Shown in pieces: positions 26,301 through 38,133 of a DNA stretch of 64,000 bases. The stretch is from the NCBI RefSeq assembly GCF_002775205.1, contig NC_036461.1, forward strand, positions 9,833,015 through 9,897,014, in the 5' to 3' direction. The first letter of the stretch is position 1; every line of letters begins with the position of its first letter. A program made the position numbers and the translations under genes. The notes beneath the pieces are model-generated. The model saw only the letters and a program-made list of their open reading frames with translations, did not search any database and had not been told where the DNA came from. This DNA is from Xiphophorus maculatus. Its lineage: Eukaryota > Chordata > Actinopteri > Cyprinodontiformes > Poeciliidae.

Positions 26301-29300
26301 TTTTCTCTTCATAATATCAATGAAGCCATGAATTTCACTTGGACATTTAAGCATTAAAAAAACATCTTACTGAACTGGATCATAGTTATTAATTTCTAAA
26401 GAGGTCTGCCGATTCTATTTATCCATCTTTATATAGTAAAGAAAAACATTAGTAATGCAGAAAATCACTTGAGGGAAATTGATATTAGTATCCGAGACAA
26501 AATTAGATCCGCTCAATAGCACAGCCGACAGCTGGGAGGATTTCAAATACGCAAAATATGTTATTCGGACTCATGATTTGTGGTTTTAAATGGCACCATT
26601 TTTATTCGGTGAATACTTGAGAGACGCGACCCTACATCTCGTCTTTCATCCAAAGCTTAAGAAATCTCACAGTAATGTGGCTGAATGTCTCGACCACAGA
26701 GTCTAGGTGCCATGATTGTAAACAGTGGTTTGATTTGGGAAGAGGTTTGAAGAGGGAGGTGAAGCGGACTCTCTCATCTAACACTGTAGATGAGTATCAG
26801 AAAAGTCTTGAGAGCAGAAAGTGTTGATGAAAGAAATCTGCTGTCAGCAATCCTAGCTAAATTTAAACACAGATTTGATCACTTTTCACAACAAAGTCAG
26901 GATAAAGTACCTCATGCATATCGTAGGCAAAGTCCCCTGTAAAGAAGAAACACATATTAGTCATTTGGAATATTTCCAAATTCCAAATGACCCCATATCT
27001 TAAGATAGCGGGGAGGTTAAAGATGACATTTTAGAGACCTTAGGTGAAATGAAGTCTGTAAACATAAAACCTGTTTAATATTAAAAATATGATGTTAAAA
27101 GAAAAAGCAGATAGAAAAAAGCCAATAGTTTGGCTGTGGGCAATTCCAGTAGCTCACAGTGATTTTTGAGCAAAAGCGGTAAACTTTCTTCCACTTTTCT
27201 CTCTGTTGAGCAAAGTATAACACTGTGCCCCTCCACTCAATTTATTATGCAGGGGTTTGATGGAGGAGTTTCTAAAATTTGGGGGGACAAATTCTTTCCC
27301 TACTGAGTCCTTCATAATATAAGTCAAGCTAGATCTTGAGCTGGGTTTTGGAAAGGGTTAGCAAACCTCACAAATCACATCTGCAAGAAATTTAGACATC
27401 ATGATTGCCTAAAATTGCAAATCTATTTCTCTACAATGTGAAAACCAGTAGCGGGTGGCACCTATGAACTTCAAGCAACTGCTCTGCATTTGACTGACAT
27501 TGTAACAAACAAGGTGTTTGACTGGGTTCTATAATGAAAGCCAGCTTCAAGTCTAAACATTTTTTTTTATTTGCAGGAGATCTCAAGCTAGGCCAAAAAT
27601 ATCAACATTCATCTGTAGTCCGCAGCGATTGTACAACTTACTTACATTTTCAGGAGTGAAGAAATACATAGCAGGAGTCCACAGGGAATAAAATTCATAA
27701 GCTTTAAAAGCCAAAGTTGTTTATAAATATTATGCTTGCTAATTAAAGTAATTACAATGAAGCATTTCTATTTTAGTACAGGTTTCTTTTGGATGTAATC
27801 AGCCTTGCTTGAGGTGATTAACACAATCTGTAAGCAGTGCCAGATATCTGTGTTGATAAAACTAAATGAGCATTTAACTTCTCATTTAGCTTTATCAACT
27901 CCTAATCAAGTAAAGAATAAATAAATGCAATCCGTGCAGTTACCTATGTGCAGGATGACATCATATATGCCAAGCTGAGTCTCCTTTTGCAGTCGAGCCA
28001 GCGACTGGGGGTTCTCGTTGCCCAGATCACCATAGAGAGCAAACCTGGGACTGAAACTGGAGCTACTGTTCAGAGCGGTGAAGGAGAATATGTCACTCCA
28101 GCCTTCATCACTGCCACAATGGTAGACTAAAAAATAAAGAGAGTAAAATTAAACTAAAATAATGCAAGCACACAGAAAATGCCAGTAAACTCCCAGCACT
28201 ACCCACCATATGTAGCAGCAGGTTTGAGGTCTGTGAGTGTAACTCTGTGGATAAACATCTTCCGCTTCTCCTCTCCTGAGTCCACAAAAACAGTAGCATC
28301 TCCTTCAGCACTCATCTCGAAAAGTCGACCCCCCTGAAGGCCATATTCCACCTTGCTGTCTGTCTTATTAAACGTGGTCCAGGTCACCACCATGGAGCCC
28401 AGTACTCCTGCGAAGAAAAGCCAAGTTACTGGAAACGTTCTGGAGGCAGATATGAAAGAGAACCTGTTAAAGATTGTTATAAATGTATCAGTAAATGATA
28501 CATTTATAAGAGTCAACAGACAATTATGAAAATGCTAACTACATAAGTGTGGAGCTTTTGTTCTTGTGCCTGGCGAGACATGAAGCACAAACTGACAGCT
28601 GGCCATATCTAAAAAGAAGAAGATGGGGGATCTATGAACAGTATTTTCAAGTCTTACCACAAATTCTCATTTAGACTTAAGTCTAGACTTATACTAGGTC
28701 ATTTTAACAGATGAATATTGTTTGATCTAACCTATTTTAAATTGTGGAGCCTGCTGGACAGACAGCCTCTGGGTTAGTTTTGAGTATTTTGCTAGTTTTC
28801 TTTTATATGATTTTAACTCCATTCATCGTCCCATCAACTGACAGATTTCCATTTTACTGCCGGGAAAAAAAGCATCCCCGTAGCAAGACGCTGCCATCAC
28901 CACGTGACAATATGGGGATGAGCAATGGGTCATCTTCACAGATATATATTTACTAACTGGGTCTTCTAAAAGCACTGCATTTTATTTAACAGTATGTGAA
29001 TAAGGGGTTTAGATAATATGCCACACTTTTCAGATTTTCACTTGTGAAATAATTTGAAAATCATTTTTCTGCATCTAACAATGTTTTTCATTGTTGAACC
29101 TATCAGCTATAAAATATGCTGAAGTTTGCCATAGTAGCAGAACATAGCATAAAAAAGGTCAATAGGTCAAAAGGTCAATAACTTTTACATTGTATAACTA
29201 CCATCTGCATCTGTAAACTACAAGAGAATGCACATGTACTGACGGAGACAGCATTTAGAGTTTACTGATTTATGATAAACTGTAGCAGTACTGAGGTCAA

Positions 29301-29565
29301 CTTGTTACAAAGCTACAAAAACATACCAGGTTAAGTCTTTATTTTTAACAGCTTCACACAAAACATGTCCAAACATACTAGAAGATTCTTGTCAGTAAAC
29401 AGAATATGATGTACCCATATGTAAATATGACTTATAGGGAAGGGATAAAAACCTACCCGCATAGGAGAGATGCACCTGCTCTGGTTGGGTCCAAATAGGA
29501 GGAACACTAAGCACCAACAGGGGTGCAAAGCTTAACAAAAGAGAGGCAGTTTGAACAGACACCAT
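17862..29565 (-). CDS. acp7: Acid phosphatase type 7 (purple acid phosphatase-like), 13 coding exons
   Basis: A secreted metallophosphoesterase that hydrolyses phosphate monoesters at a binuclear metal centre; human ACP7 (PAPL) is the ortholog. Coding exons on the minus strand: 29565-29457, 28407-28207, 28126-27944, 26936-26911, 26027-25930, 21596-21534, 19830-19716, 19570-19457, 19205-19139, 18779-18712, 18610-18539, 18177-18040, 17927-17862. Every junction is GT-AG and phases match, giving 1,320 nt, 439 residues (human 438). Residues 1 to about 26 are a signal peptide, then an N-terminal fibronectin-like domain (PEQVHLSYAG...MVVTWTT). All seven metal ligands are present: D137 (GDLGN), D166 and Y169 (GDFAY), N201 (GNHE), H284 (MGHRP), H334 and H336 (AHEH). 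The start at 29565 opens the signal peptide; in-frame ATGs upstream (from 29631) are alternatives. The exon 8 donor (TTGG|GTTTGT) is the weakest junction. Confidence 0.96.
20230..20255. repeat. Perfect hairpin in an acp7 intron
   Basis: AAGTTGGGG (20230-20238) and CCCCAACTT (20247-20255) form a 9-bp stem with an 8-nt loop, inside the intron between acp7 exons 6 and 7. The flanks do not extend the pairing. No function is evident. Confidence 0.6.
23351..23396. repeat. TA dinucleotide microsatellite
   Basis: A nearly pure (TA)n run with one CAG interruption, followed by a short GAGA-rich tract to about 23418. It lies in the large acp7 intron (21597-25929). Confidence 0.9.
24355..24553. mobile_element. 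Tc1-like terminal remnant in acp7 intron
   Basis: Left and right ends of the common fish Tc1-like family lie close together. The left part reads CAAATTTTGTCAAAAAACTG then TATTTTATTTGGATTTTGTA; the right part reads TTTGTGGTTGCAATGTGTGA then AAATGTGGAAAGG. The interior is almost wholly lost, leaving a MITE-like scar. Confidence 0.6.
28640..29190 (-). mobile_element. Decayed Tc1-like element, minus orientation, in acp7 intron 1
   Basis: The reverse strand of a Tc1-like transposase gene is recognisable: TTCTCATTTAGACTTAAGTC, CAGATGAATATTGTTTGATC, AAAAAGCATCCCCGTAGCAA, ATGGGGATGAGCAATGGGTC. These are followed by the 3' end signature CCACACTTTTCAGATTTTCA and a degenerate terminus near 29190. Deletions and stops make it inactive. 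It lies in the first acp7 intron (28408-29456). Confidence 0.75.
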
Positions 29566-30207
29566 TCTACCACTGGGTTGCTGTCTGATAAAGACAAACG
29601 CGAAAAGAAACAGTGGAGACATTTCAATCACATGATCGCTTTAAGATTGCCACACCTAAACTCACATGACATTCAAAATTTGCCCCATAACTGACCTCAA
29701 AAGGAGCCGATTAAGTCCACTAAACCTGTAGCTGTCAGCTCATATGTTTAAACTGTAGATCCCCCCCCAAAAAGAAGCTTAGTCAGCAGAACATACAAAC
29801 ACAAATGATGTGTACCTAAAATCAGCTGGTCTTGTTTTCGCTGTGCACTCTGGGAGTAAGTACTGTAAAAGCAAACTGAAGTGCATGTCAGGACCTGCCT
29901 GTGATCAATGAAGTGAGGCGGCAAAAAACACTGTACATGTGACGGCTCATAAAGGTTAGTTTTAATCACAACCACTGGTAAACACCTGCAAACATCAACT
30001 GCGAGGTGATTACTTCAGTAAACCTACTGATTGTGTTTAAATTATGCAATAGTATTAAGTAAATAGTCGCTAGAGGGTGTACAATCCCGCAGATGGTGCT
30101 TTGATTTATTCATGCTTTTTTTGCTGGGCGGTATCTATGTAGCGCTTGCAAACTGGCAGATTAAAAGGGAATTCGTTCCACTATCGACATTAAGACAAGC
30201 AAACACG
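29566..30207. promoter_or_regulatory. Shared 5' region between acp7 and katnbl1 (candidate bidirectional promoter)
   Basis: The two genes point away from each other. A first non-coding katnbl1 exon probably ends at 30207, where ACACG is followed by a strong donor GTGAGTAC. On the minus strand a possible acp7 5' exon ends at 29816 (TTTTAG|GTACAC), and an acceptor-like TTTATCAGACAG lies just before the acp7 start. The two transcription starts could thus lie within a few hundred bases. No clear TATA box or CpG-rich core is seen, and transcription starts are not shown by the sequence. Confidence 0.4.
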
Positions 30208-30684
30208 GTGAGTACAACTGCTAAGCAATGTAGGACATTAAGTGTAATTTAATGAGTTTTCCTCAGTATTACAGAGCTTTTTTAGCTGCAGCAATTGTAA
30301 CCTAAACAATTTGAATTTATTCACATGTTTTGTAAAGCCAGCTGTTAGCAAACTGTATTTTTGGCTGCTGCGAGTTTACGACTATTTAGTAACCCTGCTT
30401 ACTGCAAAGAGCTGTTTATTTCGTCTCTGTTCAGCACTTACTATTTCACAAAACATAGTAAAATGGCAGTCCTTAAGTCCCCAAAGTCTTCGGCTTGAGC
30501 TAGGTTGCTATGTTTAAATGCTTAAACTTCAAACTCAAAAACACCCTTCCGCTGTTTAGACCTTAGCTTCCAAATACGTCACACCAGGAAAACCGGCGAG
30601 ACCCAAGGATTTATGGGAAATTGAGTCCATTTAAATGCCGACCAATAAAAAATAAAAATAACAACTCATTGTATTGCATTATAC

Positions 30685-30796
<112 letters not shown>

Positions 30797-30969
30797 CTCT
30801 TTTTTTTTTTTTTTACAAAAAAAAACAATAATCTCCTCAGATCTGATTACTTTTTAAAAATGATTTCTATATCCAATACTAGAAACTCATTTATCCTTAT
30901 GAACACAGGTCTGGTTGAGAAAAAAAAACATATCTGTAACATAATTTTGTTTTTCTCTATACAGATTTG

Positions 30970-32804
30970 ATGGACTACAGCAGTAAAGACAGGAGAGACC
31001 GCAATCCTAACCATGTCCTCCAGTATGATGAAGCACAGTACACAGTAAGCTATGCTCATAGGAGAAGCTCTGAAGAGGTCAGCTGATCAAATGATGCATG
31101 AACCTATTTGTGATCGCTTGGACTTTTTGTGTAATTAATCAGAACCCCTAATATCCTCACATATTTCTTATTACAGACAGATTATGATAAACATGAGGAC
31201 TTCAACAGAAAGAGGTGTGCTCTTCATATTTTGTGCTTCCTTAGGATTGTTGGATTGTACTTCTTGTCCAGGTCCTTTGACTATTTTCCCTTTACCAGGC
31301 ATTCAGTAAGCAGGTCTGGCAACAGTGCAGGCAGAGTGAAGAGGGTGGTGTCGTGTAAAAGGAAGACCCATCACCTGACTGTAGCTCGTAGAAAGCAGCT
31401 CGGACCCGGGAGAGGTTTTGATGCAGCAAACAAGGAAAATGATATGAAATGCTCACAAGCCACACAACGAGAAACATACTTTAATGATCCATCAGACGTC
31501 TCAACAAATGTCAATAACAACTACAAAACCAGTGGAACTGGTTCTGAACAGTCTGACTACTATACACTCACTGAGGTAACTGTCACTGACCACATATTCT
31601 TGTACCATGCTTGGTTTTGTGTGGCACTGTCTGAACTATAGTTTGTTTTCTCAGCTCAGAAAGGATCACAGCACAATGTCTGATGTTTTGTTTGGAAGAA
31701 ATCTGAGACTTAAGGTGGCTTTAACATTGTGGAGGAGGAATGTTGGGGAACTGTTGACATATTTTCTAAAGTATGTACTGAAGTTGTGTTTTAAATCCTG
31801 CAAAATTTCAGTGTACGCTTACATCATTTTCTTTCTACAGAATCCAGGACATTGGTGTGATTGTTGATTTTTTGCCAATTATTTGCAAGTGGTAAGCTTT
31901 GTTTTATACAGAAATCTTCAAAATGCTGACAAGAACATTAAATTCAGAATAAGTTCTTGTTCTTCCACAGTATTGATGAGGACTCTCCCAGGATTAACAT
32001 TGGCTGTTGTGTTGACCTCTTTCCTTTGGTTAGAAAAGTCCTCAGTACTCCCTATGAAGAGTGAGTGATTCTCTTGCTTAGTTTTATAATAATTAAACTC
32101 TAAAAAAAATAATTAAATATATATATATAAATTGTTTGTATTACAACAGAAAACATACAGGAACTGGACTTATTCAAGATTGATTTGTTTCCTTGTAGGT
32201 ATCTGATTGTTGGTTTTAAATGGATATGTTCCGTTTTAAAGAACTGGTGGGTAGAACTACAAACAAGTGGTTACAATGGATCAACTCAACCTCTGCTGGA
32301 TGAGTAAATATTGTTTTGATGATCTTTGCCATATTCAAATAATGACCCTGAAATGCAAAACACAAAAGATTATTTAAAAGAAACAACAGTCAAACAAAAA
32401 AAAAAAATCATAATGAACTTCAAATACTAAAGGAAAATAATAATGGTCCATTTATTATTTTTAGGCGATGTACATTCAATCTTATCATTTATATTTATTT
32501 CAACAATAATTTCACATATTATTTATATGCTTGGTAGTGGTTGCAGGTCAATATACCACCTAAAAACATTCTCTCTTTTTTTTCCTTCATAGAAATTTTC
32601 AGGTTTTTAACCAGCAACTTTGGGAATTATGGCAACAGGAACCTCTTTTAAAGTCTGTCACAGGTCAGGCAGAAAACATGGCCAAAGTAAGAATACATAT
32701 ATTTATATTAGAACTCATTTCAGAAATATTTGTTGTTCAGCAATTATATTTCCATAATTTTCCTTCCTCAGGTTGTTGAGTCTTATCTCTTTCAACTTCG
32801 TTGA
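30970..32804 (+). CDS. katnbl1: Katanin p80 subunit B-like 1, nine coding exons
   Basis: A regulator of microtubule-severing katanin: KATNBL1 binds katanin p60 through a domain like the C-terminal con80 domain of KATNB1, and the human protein is nuclear and at spindle poles. Coding exons: 30970-31044, 31177-31214, 31299-31575, 31655-31770, 31841-31891, 31971-32060, 32199-32303, 32593-32686, 32772-32804. All junctions are GT-AG with matching phases; 879 nt, 292 residues (human 304). Residues about 48-62 are basic (KRKTHH region, a likely nuclear localisation signal), and an ANKEN stretch about residue 82 fits a KEN-box degron also present in human. Residues about 138-290 are the con80-like domain (MSDVLF-RNLRLKVALTLWRRN onward). 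The start is the first ATG in exon 2, 5 bp after the acceptor; exon 1 appears non-coding. Confidence 0.95.
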
Positions 32805-33020
32805 CACCAAGAAGGATCAAAATAACTTAATGAAGTAATGAGAAAAGACCTAATAGCTTTTATTCTCTTAAATTAAAATCTTTTCAATTGCATTGCAGAT
32901 TTGCTGTACTGTATTACTAAGATTTCAGAGCAACAATGAAGGTACACTAAGGTACAAAATCATTCTAAAAGTAGGCAAATGTTGATTGTATTGTTTCTGT
33001 TTAAGTGCCATGGTGAAAAA

Positions 33021-33026
33021 AATAAA
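33021..33026 (+). terminator. Candidate katnbl1 polyadenylation signal
   Basis: AATAAA lies 217 bp after the katnbl1 stop codon and is the first canonical hexamer downstream. The sequence after it is T-rich, which fits a cleavage region. Confidence 0.5.
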
Positions 33027-33059
33027 AATGACTGAATTTTGCATTTATGTTTTATTGTT

Positions 33060-34118
33060 TTACTTATACATAATTTCTTTTTGGTGTTTTCTTAAAACAC
33101 AAATCAAAAATAGATTTTCTTATTGAGAGACTGGAGCAATGATTCTTACTTATGCGAGCACTGTACTGTAAAATAACAACCAAATATCGAACTCAACTCG
33201 TCTCAATGATTGTTGGAAGGAATTAATGAGTTTTATCCATCATAATTGATGTAATGCTTAACGCTCAGTTAATTTTATGTATTTCTTCAGCAACCATGTA
33301 TCGCCAGTGCAAAGGGGAACAGAAGTCAGCTGTAACTAAGACAAATGGTGATATATCTTGGATCATAGGTTGGAAAATAAACTGCAGTATCCATAGATTC
33401 AAATAACATTTTAAATTATCTGTCTTTTCTGTTAGACGTTCTTAAATGCCATTACTTGGCCAGGTGTACCACAAAGTCATTCTGAACATGCAGCACTTAT
33501 AAAAGTGCAGCTAATGACATGGAGTGTTGGATAGGCCATTATTAGACAGCTCTAAGAAATTGGATGATCTTAGGAGTGTTGAAAGATTCTCTCTTTTTGC
33601 TTTTTCTCATTAAAACTTTTCTAACATGGACTTTTTTTGACCATGTTTGTACCAAATTATATATTTGTTGAAATGTGATTGATTCCAGTCCAGTTAGAGT
33701 GATTAGAAAAACTTTTAGATTCTTCCCCAATAGTGTTATAAACCTCATCTGGACTTCAACCCCATGTGCAATGTTGAAGTGATTGAATTCATGCAATGAT
33801 ATGTGGGTTTATCACACATAGATAAGTGCAGGGGTGGTGTCTGTTTTGTGATGTGAACCAGAGACCAAAGTCCAGGTGCAAGTGGGCAGGGGAGAACGAT
33901 ATTTACTGGACTCCCAATCTGAACTCTACAATCATGTTTGCACTCAGGTGGAAGAAGATTTGGGAATAACATTTCTTCGCTATATTTCTTAATTATAAGG
34001 AAGCATTCTTATTTTTAGACAGTTCAAGTAGAGTTTCATTTGAGAATCCTGAAAGAAGTTTCTAAATCTTCTAACTGGCTAAAACAACAAGCTTAGCCTA
34101 TTTGTCAAATAGTGAAGG
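33060..34118. other. Intergenic, between katnbl1 and fgl1-like
   Basis: AT-rich sequence of about 1 kb with no supported gene or recognised repeat. It must hold the promoter of the fibrinogen-like gene, but no clear TATA box is seen near 34119. Confidence 0.55.
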
Positions 34119-35829
34119 ATGAAGTGGAGATGCTGCCTGCTGGCAGTGGCTACAGTGCTGCTCCTCTGTGCAGCTAGAGCTGACATGGAAAACCTCCAAG
34201 CTGAGAATCTTAATCTTCTTCCCATAGATGAACACCACAAGGTCTTGAACCGTGGGATGAAAGGTATTTATTTGTTTAGGTTTTCATTATCATTTTGACT
34301 TCTCTTATTGTTATTTGTCTTAAGAAGCTAAAGATCTGGATAATTTTACAAATTCTTGGCATAAAGTTGAAGATTTGGCAGAACAATCCCACAAGTAAGA
34401 CTGTTTCCCATAGATGAATCAGCTTTATCACAGATTATCTGTGTCACTGTTGTGGAGGATGGTCAAATTCCAGGTTGCAAATGAAATCATTTAGTGACTT
34501 ATTGATAAGTGTTCTTTTAAGGTAAATTGTCTATCTTAGATGAGATAACTTACCAGACAAACAGTTGGTTTCCAGCAAACTGATGGCTTTTGGGGTTTTG
34601 CCTGTTTATCTTAAATAAAATGACTTATTTGGCAAACTCTTACAAAGTTGGATATTTACGTTCTATAAATTTCAAAGTTAGGTTATTGTAAAATGAATGA
34701 ATTGGCATAAAAAAAACAAACAAAAAAAAAAACAAGCAACTTTGGTGGACGAGAAACTGAGGAAATACAACTGTGTTTGGAGGAAACAGACAAAATGTAA
34801 TATGAAGACTTGAGCTAAAAATATTCAACTTAAATCATAAAAAGTAAAACAGAAATAAATTAAATCTAAAAGATAAACATATTAATATATGACACAAATA
34901 CAATACAGTCATAGAAATAACTAAAACTTGTTTAAGTTAAATAACTTAAGTATTTACTTTTGAAACCCAATTTCTCCTTATTTTGCAACTGCACAACTTT
35001 GTGCTGGTTTATCACTTAAAATTCTATAAAATACATTGAAATTTGAGGTGTTAAGGAGAGAAATGTAAAAAGCTTTATGGGCTATTGACTCAGTTGCCAT
35101 TTTCTGACTTACTTGTATGGTTATTTCTCCACAGTGTTGCCCAGAGACTGCTATGAAATGCTCATGGCATCTTCAGGAACAGCCAGAGATGGGGTGTACC
35201 TGATCAAACCACATGACTCCCCAGTTGTGGCCTATTGTGCCATGCAGGACGGAGGCTGGACCGTGGTTCAGCATATCACTGTCAACAGCAGTGTGGATTT
35301 TGATCGCACCTGGGATGAGTACAAGAATGGCTTTGGAGATGTCACAGGAGATCACTGGCTTGGGAACGAGTACATCTATGAGCTCACTCGAGGCCCTGCC
35401 CGCTATAAACTGGGAGTGAAACTCGTAGACAGAGATGCTGTCACCAAGACTGGAGAGTATGACCCCTTTCAAGTCGAGGATGAATCAACAGGCTACAGGT
35501 TGAGGCTGGGGTTATTCCAGGGCACAGCTGTGGATGCTCTGACCCTAGACACAGAAAATTACCTTCACGACAACCAGAAGTTTACGACTAAAGACAGAGA
35601 CAATGATAACTATTTCCAAAACTGTGCCAAGCTGGAGTTTCAAGGTGTGCCAGGAGGGGGTTGGTGGTATGATGCTTGTGCTGGTGCAAATTTGAATCGC
35701 AGGAATGTTATTTACTGGCAAAAGGACTGCAACAAGGAGAAACTGTGCAAGTATGCATGGATGATGGTGAGACCTTCAGAAACAGTTAAAGTGATTCACA
35801 GTGGACACTGCAAGAATGATGAGCTCTAA
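34119..35829 (+). CDS. Fibrinogen-like protein 1-like, secreted, fibrinogen C-terminal domain
   Basis: Exon 34119-34263 encodes 48 codons: a signal peptide (MKWRCC...CAARA, about residues 1-21) and a short linker. It splices in phase (G|TG, valine) to 35135-35829, which holds a whole fibrinogen C-terminal domain in one exon; total 279 residues. Family marks are RDC near the start, YCAMQDGGWTVVQ, the GDHWLGNEYIYELT block, a calcium loop DRDNDNYFQNC and WWYDACAGANLN. Three extra cysteines lie near the end (KDC, KLC, GHC), unlike classic FGL1. There is no N-terminal coiled coil, so oligomer formation would differ from fibrinogens and angiopoietins. A possible 70-nt exon (34325-34394, after a tandem AAGAAG acceptor) would break the frame if used. 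Substrate or partner is unknown. Ortholog naming is tentative. Confidence 0.85.
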
Positions 35830-36013
35830 AGACATTCTCAGAATTTGCATCAAATTTGAGTCTATAAGTAACAACACAGATAGTGACAAATGTGCCTTTG
35901 TTGATAATAGGCACTGACATGAATATTTATTTCCTCACATTTTATTAAGAAATACCGTTAACAACAACAAAATACTGTAAGGAACCAGAATATTTTTCAC
36001 AAACTTGAAGCAC

Positions 36014-36019
36014 AATAAA
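36014..36019 (+). terminator. Candidate polyadenylation signal of the fgl1-like gene
   Basis: AATAAA about 185 bp after the stop codon at 35829, followed by an A-rich tract. It is the first canonical hexamer on the plus strand after the stop. Confidence 0.5.
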
Positions 36020-36724
36020 AAAACTAACAAAAAAAAACTTCTGTACAGTGTAAGCTTAACATTTTTCTCCAGTTCACATCCATATGTATTGTCAGAGCAA
36101 AGGATAACAGTAATTTCCAAAATTGTAGAAAATTAATTGTTTAAGATAATAGCTTATACTTTAAGAAAATAAACTCAGTTAAAAAAAAAAAAATCCTCAC
36201 AGCATGTTACAGGTTGGCCAGAAATGCAGGAAATATATGATTTAGCAGCATTTTGAATAAAAAGTTGTTTTTTGATCCCAGTGAAAAACCTAATCCTGAG
36301 GATGACAGCAATAAAAATTGGTATTCCCCAACCTTCCTCCTACTGTAAACATTGACAATAAAAGCAAGTCATTTAGACTGATCTACAAGTTTGTCTTAAA
36401 AAGCATCCTCAGTATGACAAGTGGGATGTGAAACTATTAAAGTCGAATTTATATTTAATTGTCTGACAAAACACGGAGATAAGCATGTAAAGGCTTGTAA
36501 TAATCACCAAGCACATATTACATATGTTAATGTTCAAACAATAGAACATGTAAAACATTAGCCCTTTAAAATTAAATCTAGCTAGCAATAGAATATTAAA
36601 AAGTTATCAGATTTTAGGTTGCCAAATTGCGTCTAGCAGCTAATATGTAACAAAATGCACATCATGCCTTGATTATGACTCTGTGATTTTATTTTTAAAC
36701 TTATTTACAATGTCACATTTACAG

Positions 36725-36872
36725 TTTCTCTCAAGTATTTAAACGTCTCAAACTTTTTCACAATTTGTCACATTACAACCAAGAAAACAGTTTTTTTGTG
36801 GGATTTTATATGACAAGAAGTGCACATAATAGTGTCTTGGATTTGATAATGTTTGATACCTGGTTCTTAACT

Positions 36873-36953
<81 letters not shown>

Positions 36954-37047
36954 AGTATATATATACTCTTTATATATATATATAAAGAGTATATATATAT
37001 ATATATATATAAAGAGTATATATACTCTTTATATATATATATAAAGA

Positions 37048-37093
<46 letters not shown>

Positions 37094-38005
37094 TCTTTAT
37101 ACTTACTCTTTTATACATCAATAATCACTCTGTTTACTGTTTTACTCTGATACTCTTATGAAATATCCAGTTTGTCCAACTACTATCAAATGTCACTTAG
37201 TTAGTAAATTAGTGTAATTTAATCTCAGTATTAACAGAGATGTTCTGAGAAAATTTAGGAGGTTTGTATGATAGCACTGGTGAAGAAATATTGCTAACAG
37301 AAAGCCGTAAGAGCTCACATTTCCAGTTTGCCACCAGCCATGTAGGTTGCAGCAGACCATTGTGGAGAAAACTAACCCCACACATCATCCTGAACACATC
37401 ATTCCCATGGAGAAAAGTGGTCATAGCAGCACTATACTATGGGGATTAATCATGTTTTTTGGAAGTCAAATGGAGCTAAATATAAGTCCATCCCAGAAGT
37501 AAGCCTATCAGGAAAAAAAGAAAAGAAAAACTTGCTTGGAGCAGAGGTTTACCGTCTGGGAAAACGATGACCTGAAACCTGCAACCAGAATTACAGTTGA
37601 ATTGTTTAGATCAAAGCATATTAATGGGTTAGAATTTCAAAGTCAAACTTCAGATCTAAATCCACAAGAGGCATTTTGGCAAGAATTTAACACTCATGTT
37701 TATTGGTACTCTCTTTAACTTTTGAGTTCATTTGAATGTGCATAAATTTCCATCTCTTGATTTACATTATTGTTTAAACATTCTCCAAAAGACCATTATA
37801 GCAGCAAATGTTGACAAACAAATGCATGCTACAGTTTTTATTTTTTTTATATTTTTTTAATTTGTTAAAACATTGTCTTTCTGCCTTACCATTACAAATT
37901 GCTTTGTGTTTTTTTTTTGTACAAAATATCCCAATGGAAAACAATAGAGTTTGCAGTTAAATGGCAAAATGTGAAAAAATGTGATGTTTGTAAAACACTG
38001 GATAT
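36725..38005 (+). mobile_element. Decayed Tc1-like element between fgl1-like and chrm5
   Basis: The left end (TTTTTCACAATTTGTCACAT, then GGGATTTTATATGACA) and right end (CAATGGAAAACAATAGAGTT ... GCAAAATGTGAAAAAATGTG) match the family termini. Between them lie transposase-derived blocks in order: GCCACCAGCCATGTAGGTTG, CTAACCCCACACATCATCCT, GAGCAGAGGTTTACCGTCTG, TTGTTTAGATCAAAGCATAT and CTAAATCCACAAGAGGC. Frames are broken throughout. A large AT microsatellite (36877-37095) has expanded in the 5' part. The 3' end of the chrm5 transcript probably runs into this element; an AATAAA on the minus strand lies at 37842-37837. Confidence 0.8.
36877..37095. repeat. AT satellite with embedded AAAGAGTATA palindromes
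   Basis: About 73 bp of pure TA repeat are followed by several units in which AAAGAG and CTCTTT flank short TA runs. Examples are the perfect palindromes at 36950-36971 and 37011-37030. Such a tract can form cruciforms and is prone to slippage. Confidence 0.95.
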
Positions 38006-38133
38006 AGTCATTCTTTTTGAAGCAGCAGTTACTCTTCATGACACCACCTGAATTGATTAACACTAACATGTAGAGTCCAAGTTTACAAAGCCAAGATTGT
38101 TGGTAAGATCCCAGAACTTACAAAAAAAGTCAA

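Noticed and set aside
28199..28516. 105-codon minus-strand frame starting MTLINVSF
   Set aside because: The part from 28407 downward is acp7 coding exon 2. The upstream part is intron read-through before the acceptor at 28408.
31607..31867. 86-codon plus-strand frame over katnbl1 exon 5
   Set aside because: Part of it is the true exon (31655-31770) in the correct frame, but it runs on into introns. The spliced model replaces it.
34325..34394. Second coding exon of the fgl1-like gene
   Set aside because: Its 70-nt length breaks phase between the two well-supported exons, so it was not put in the main gene model. It is kept as a finding.
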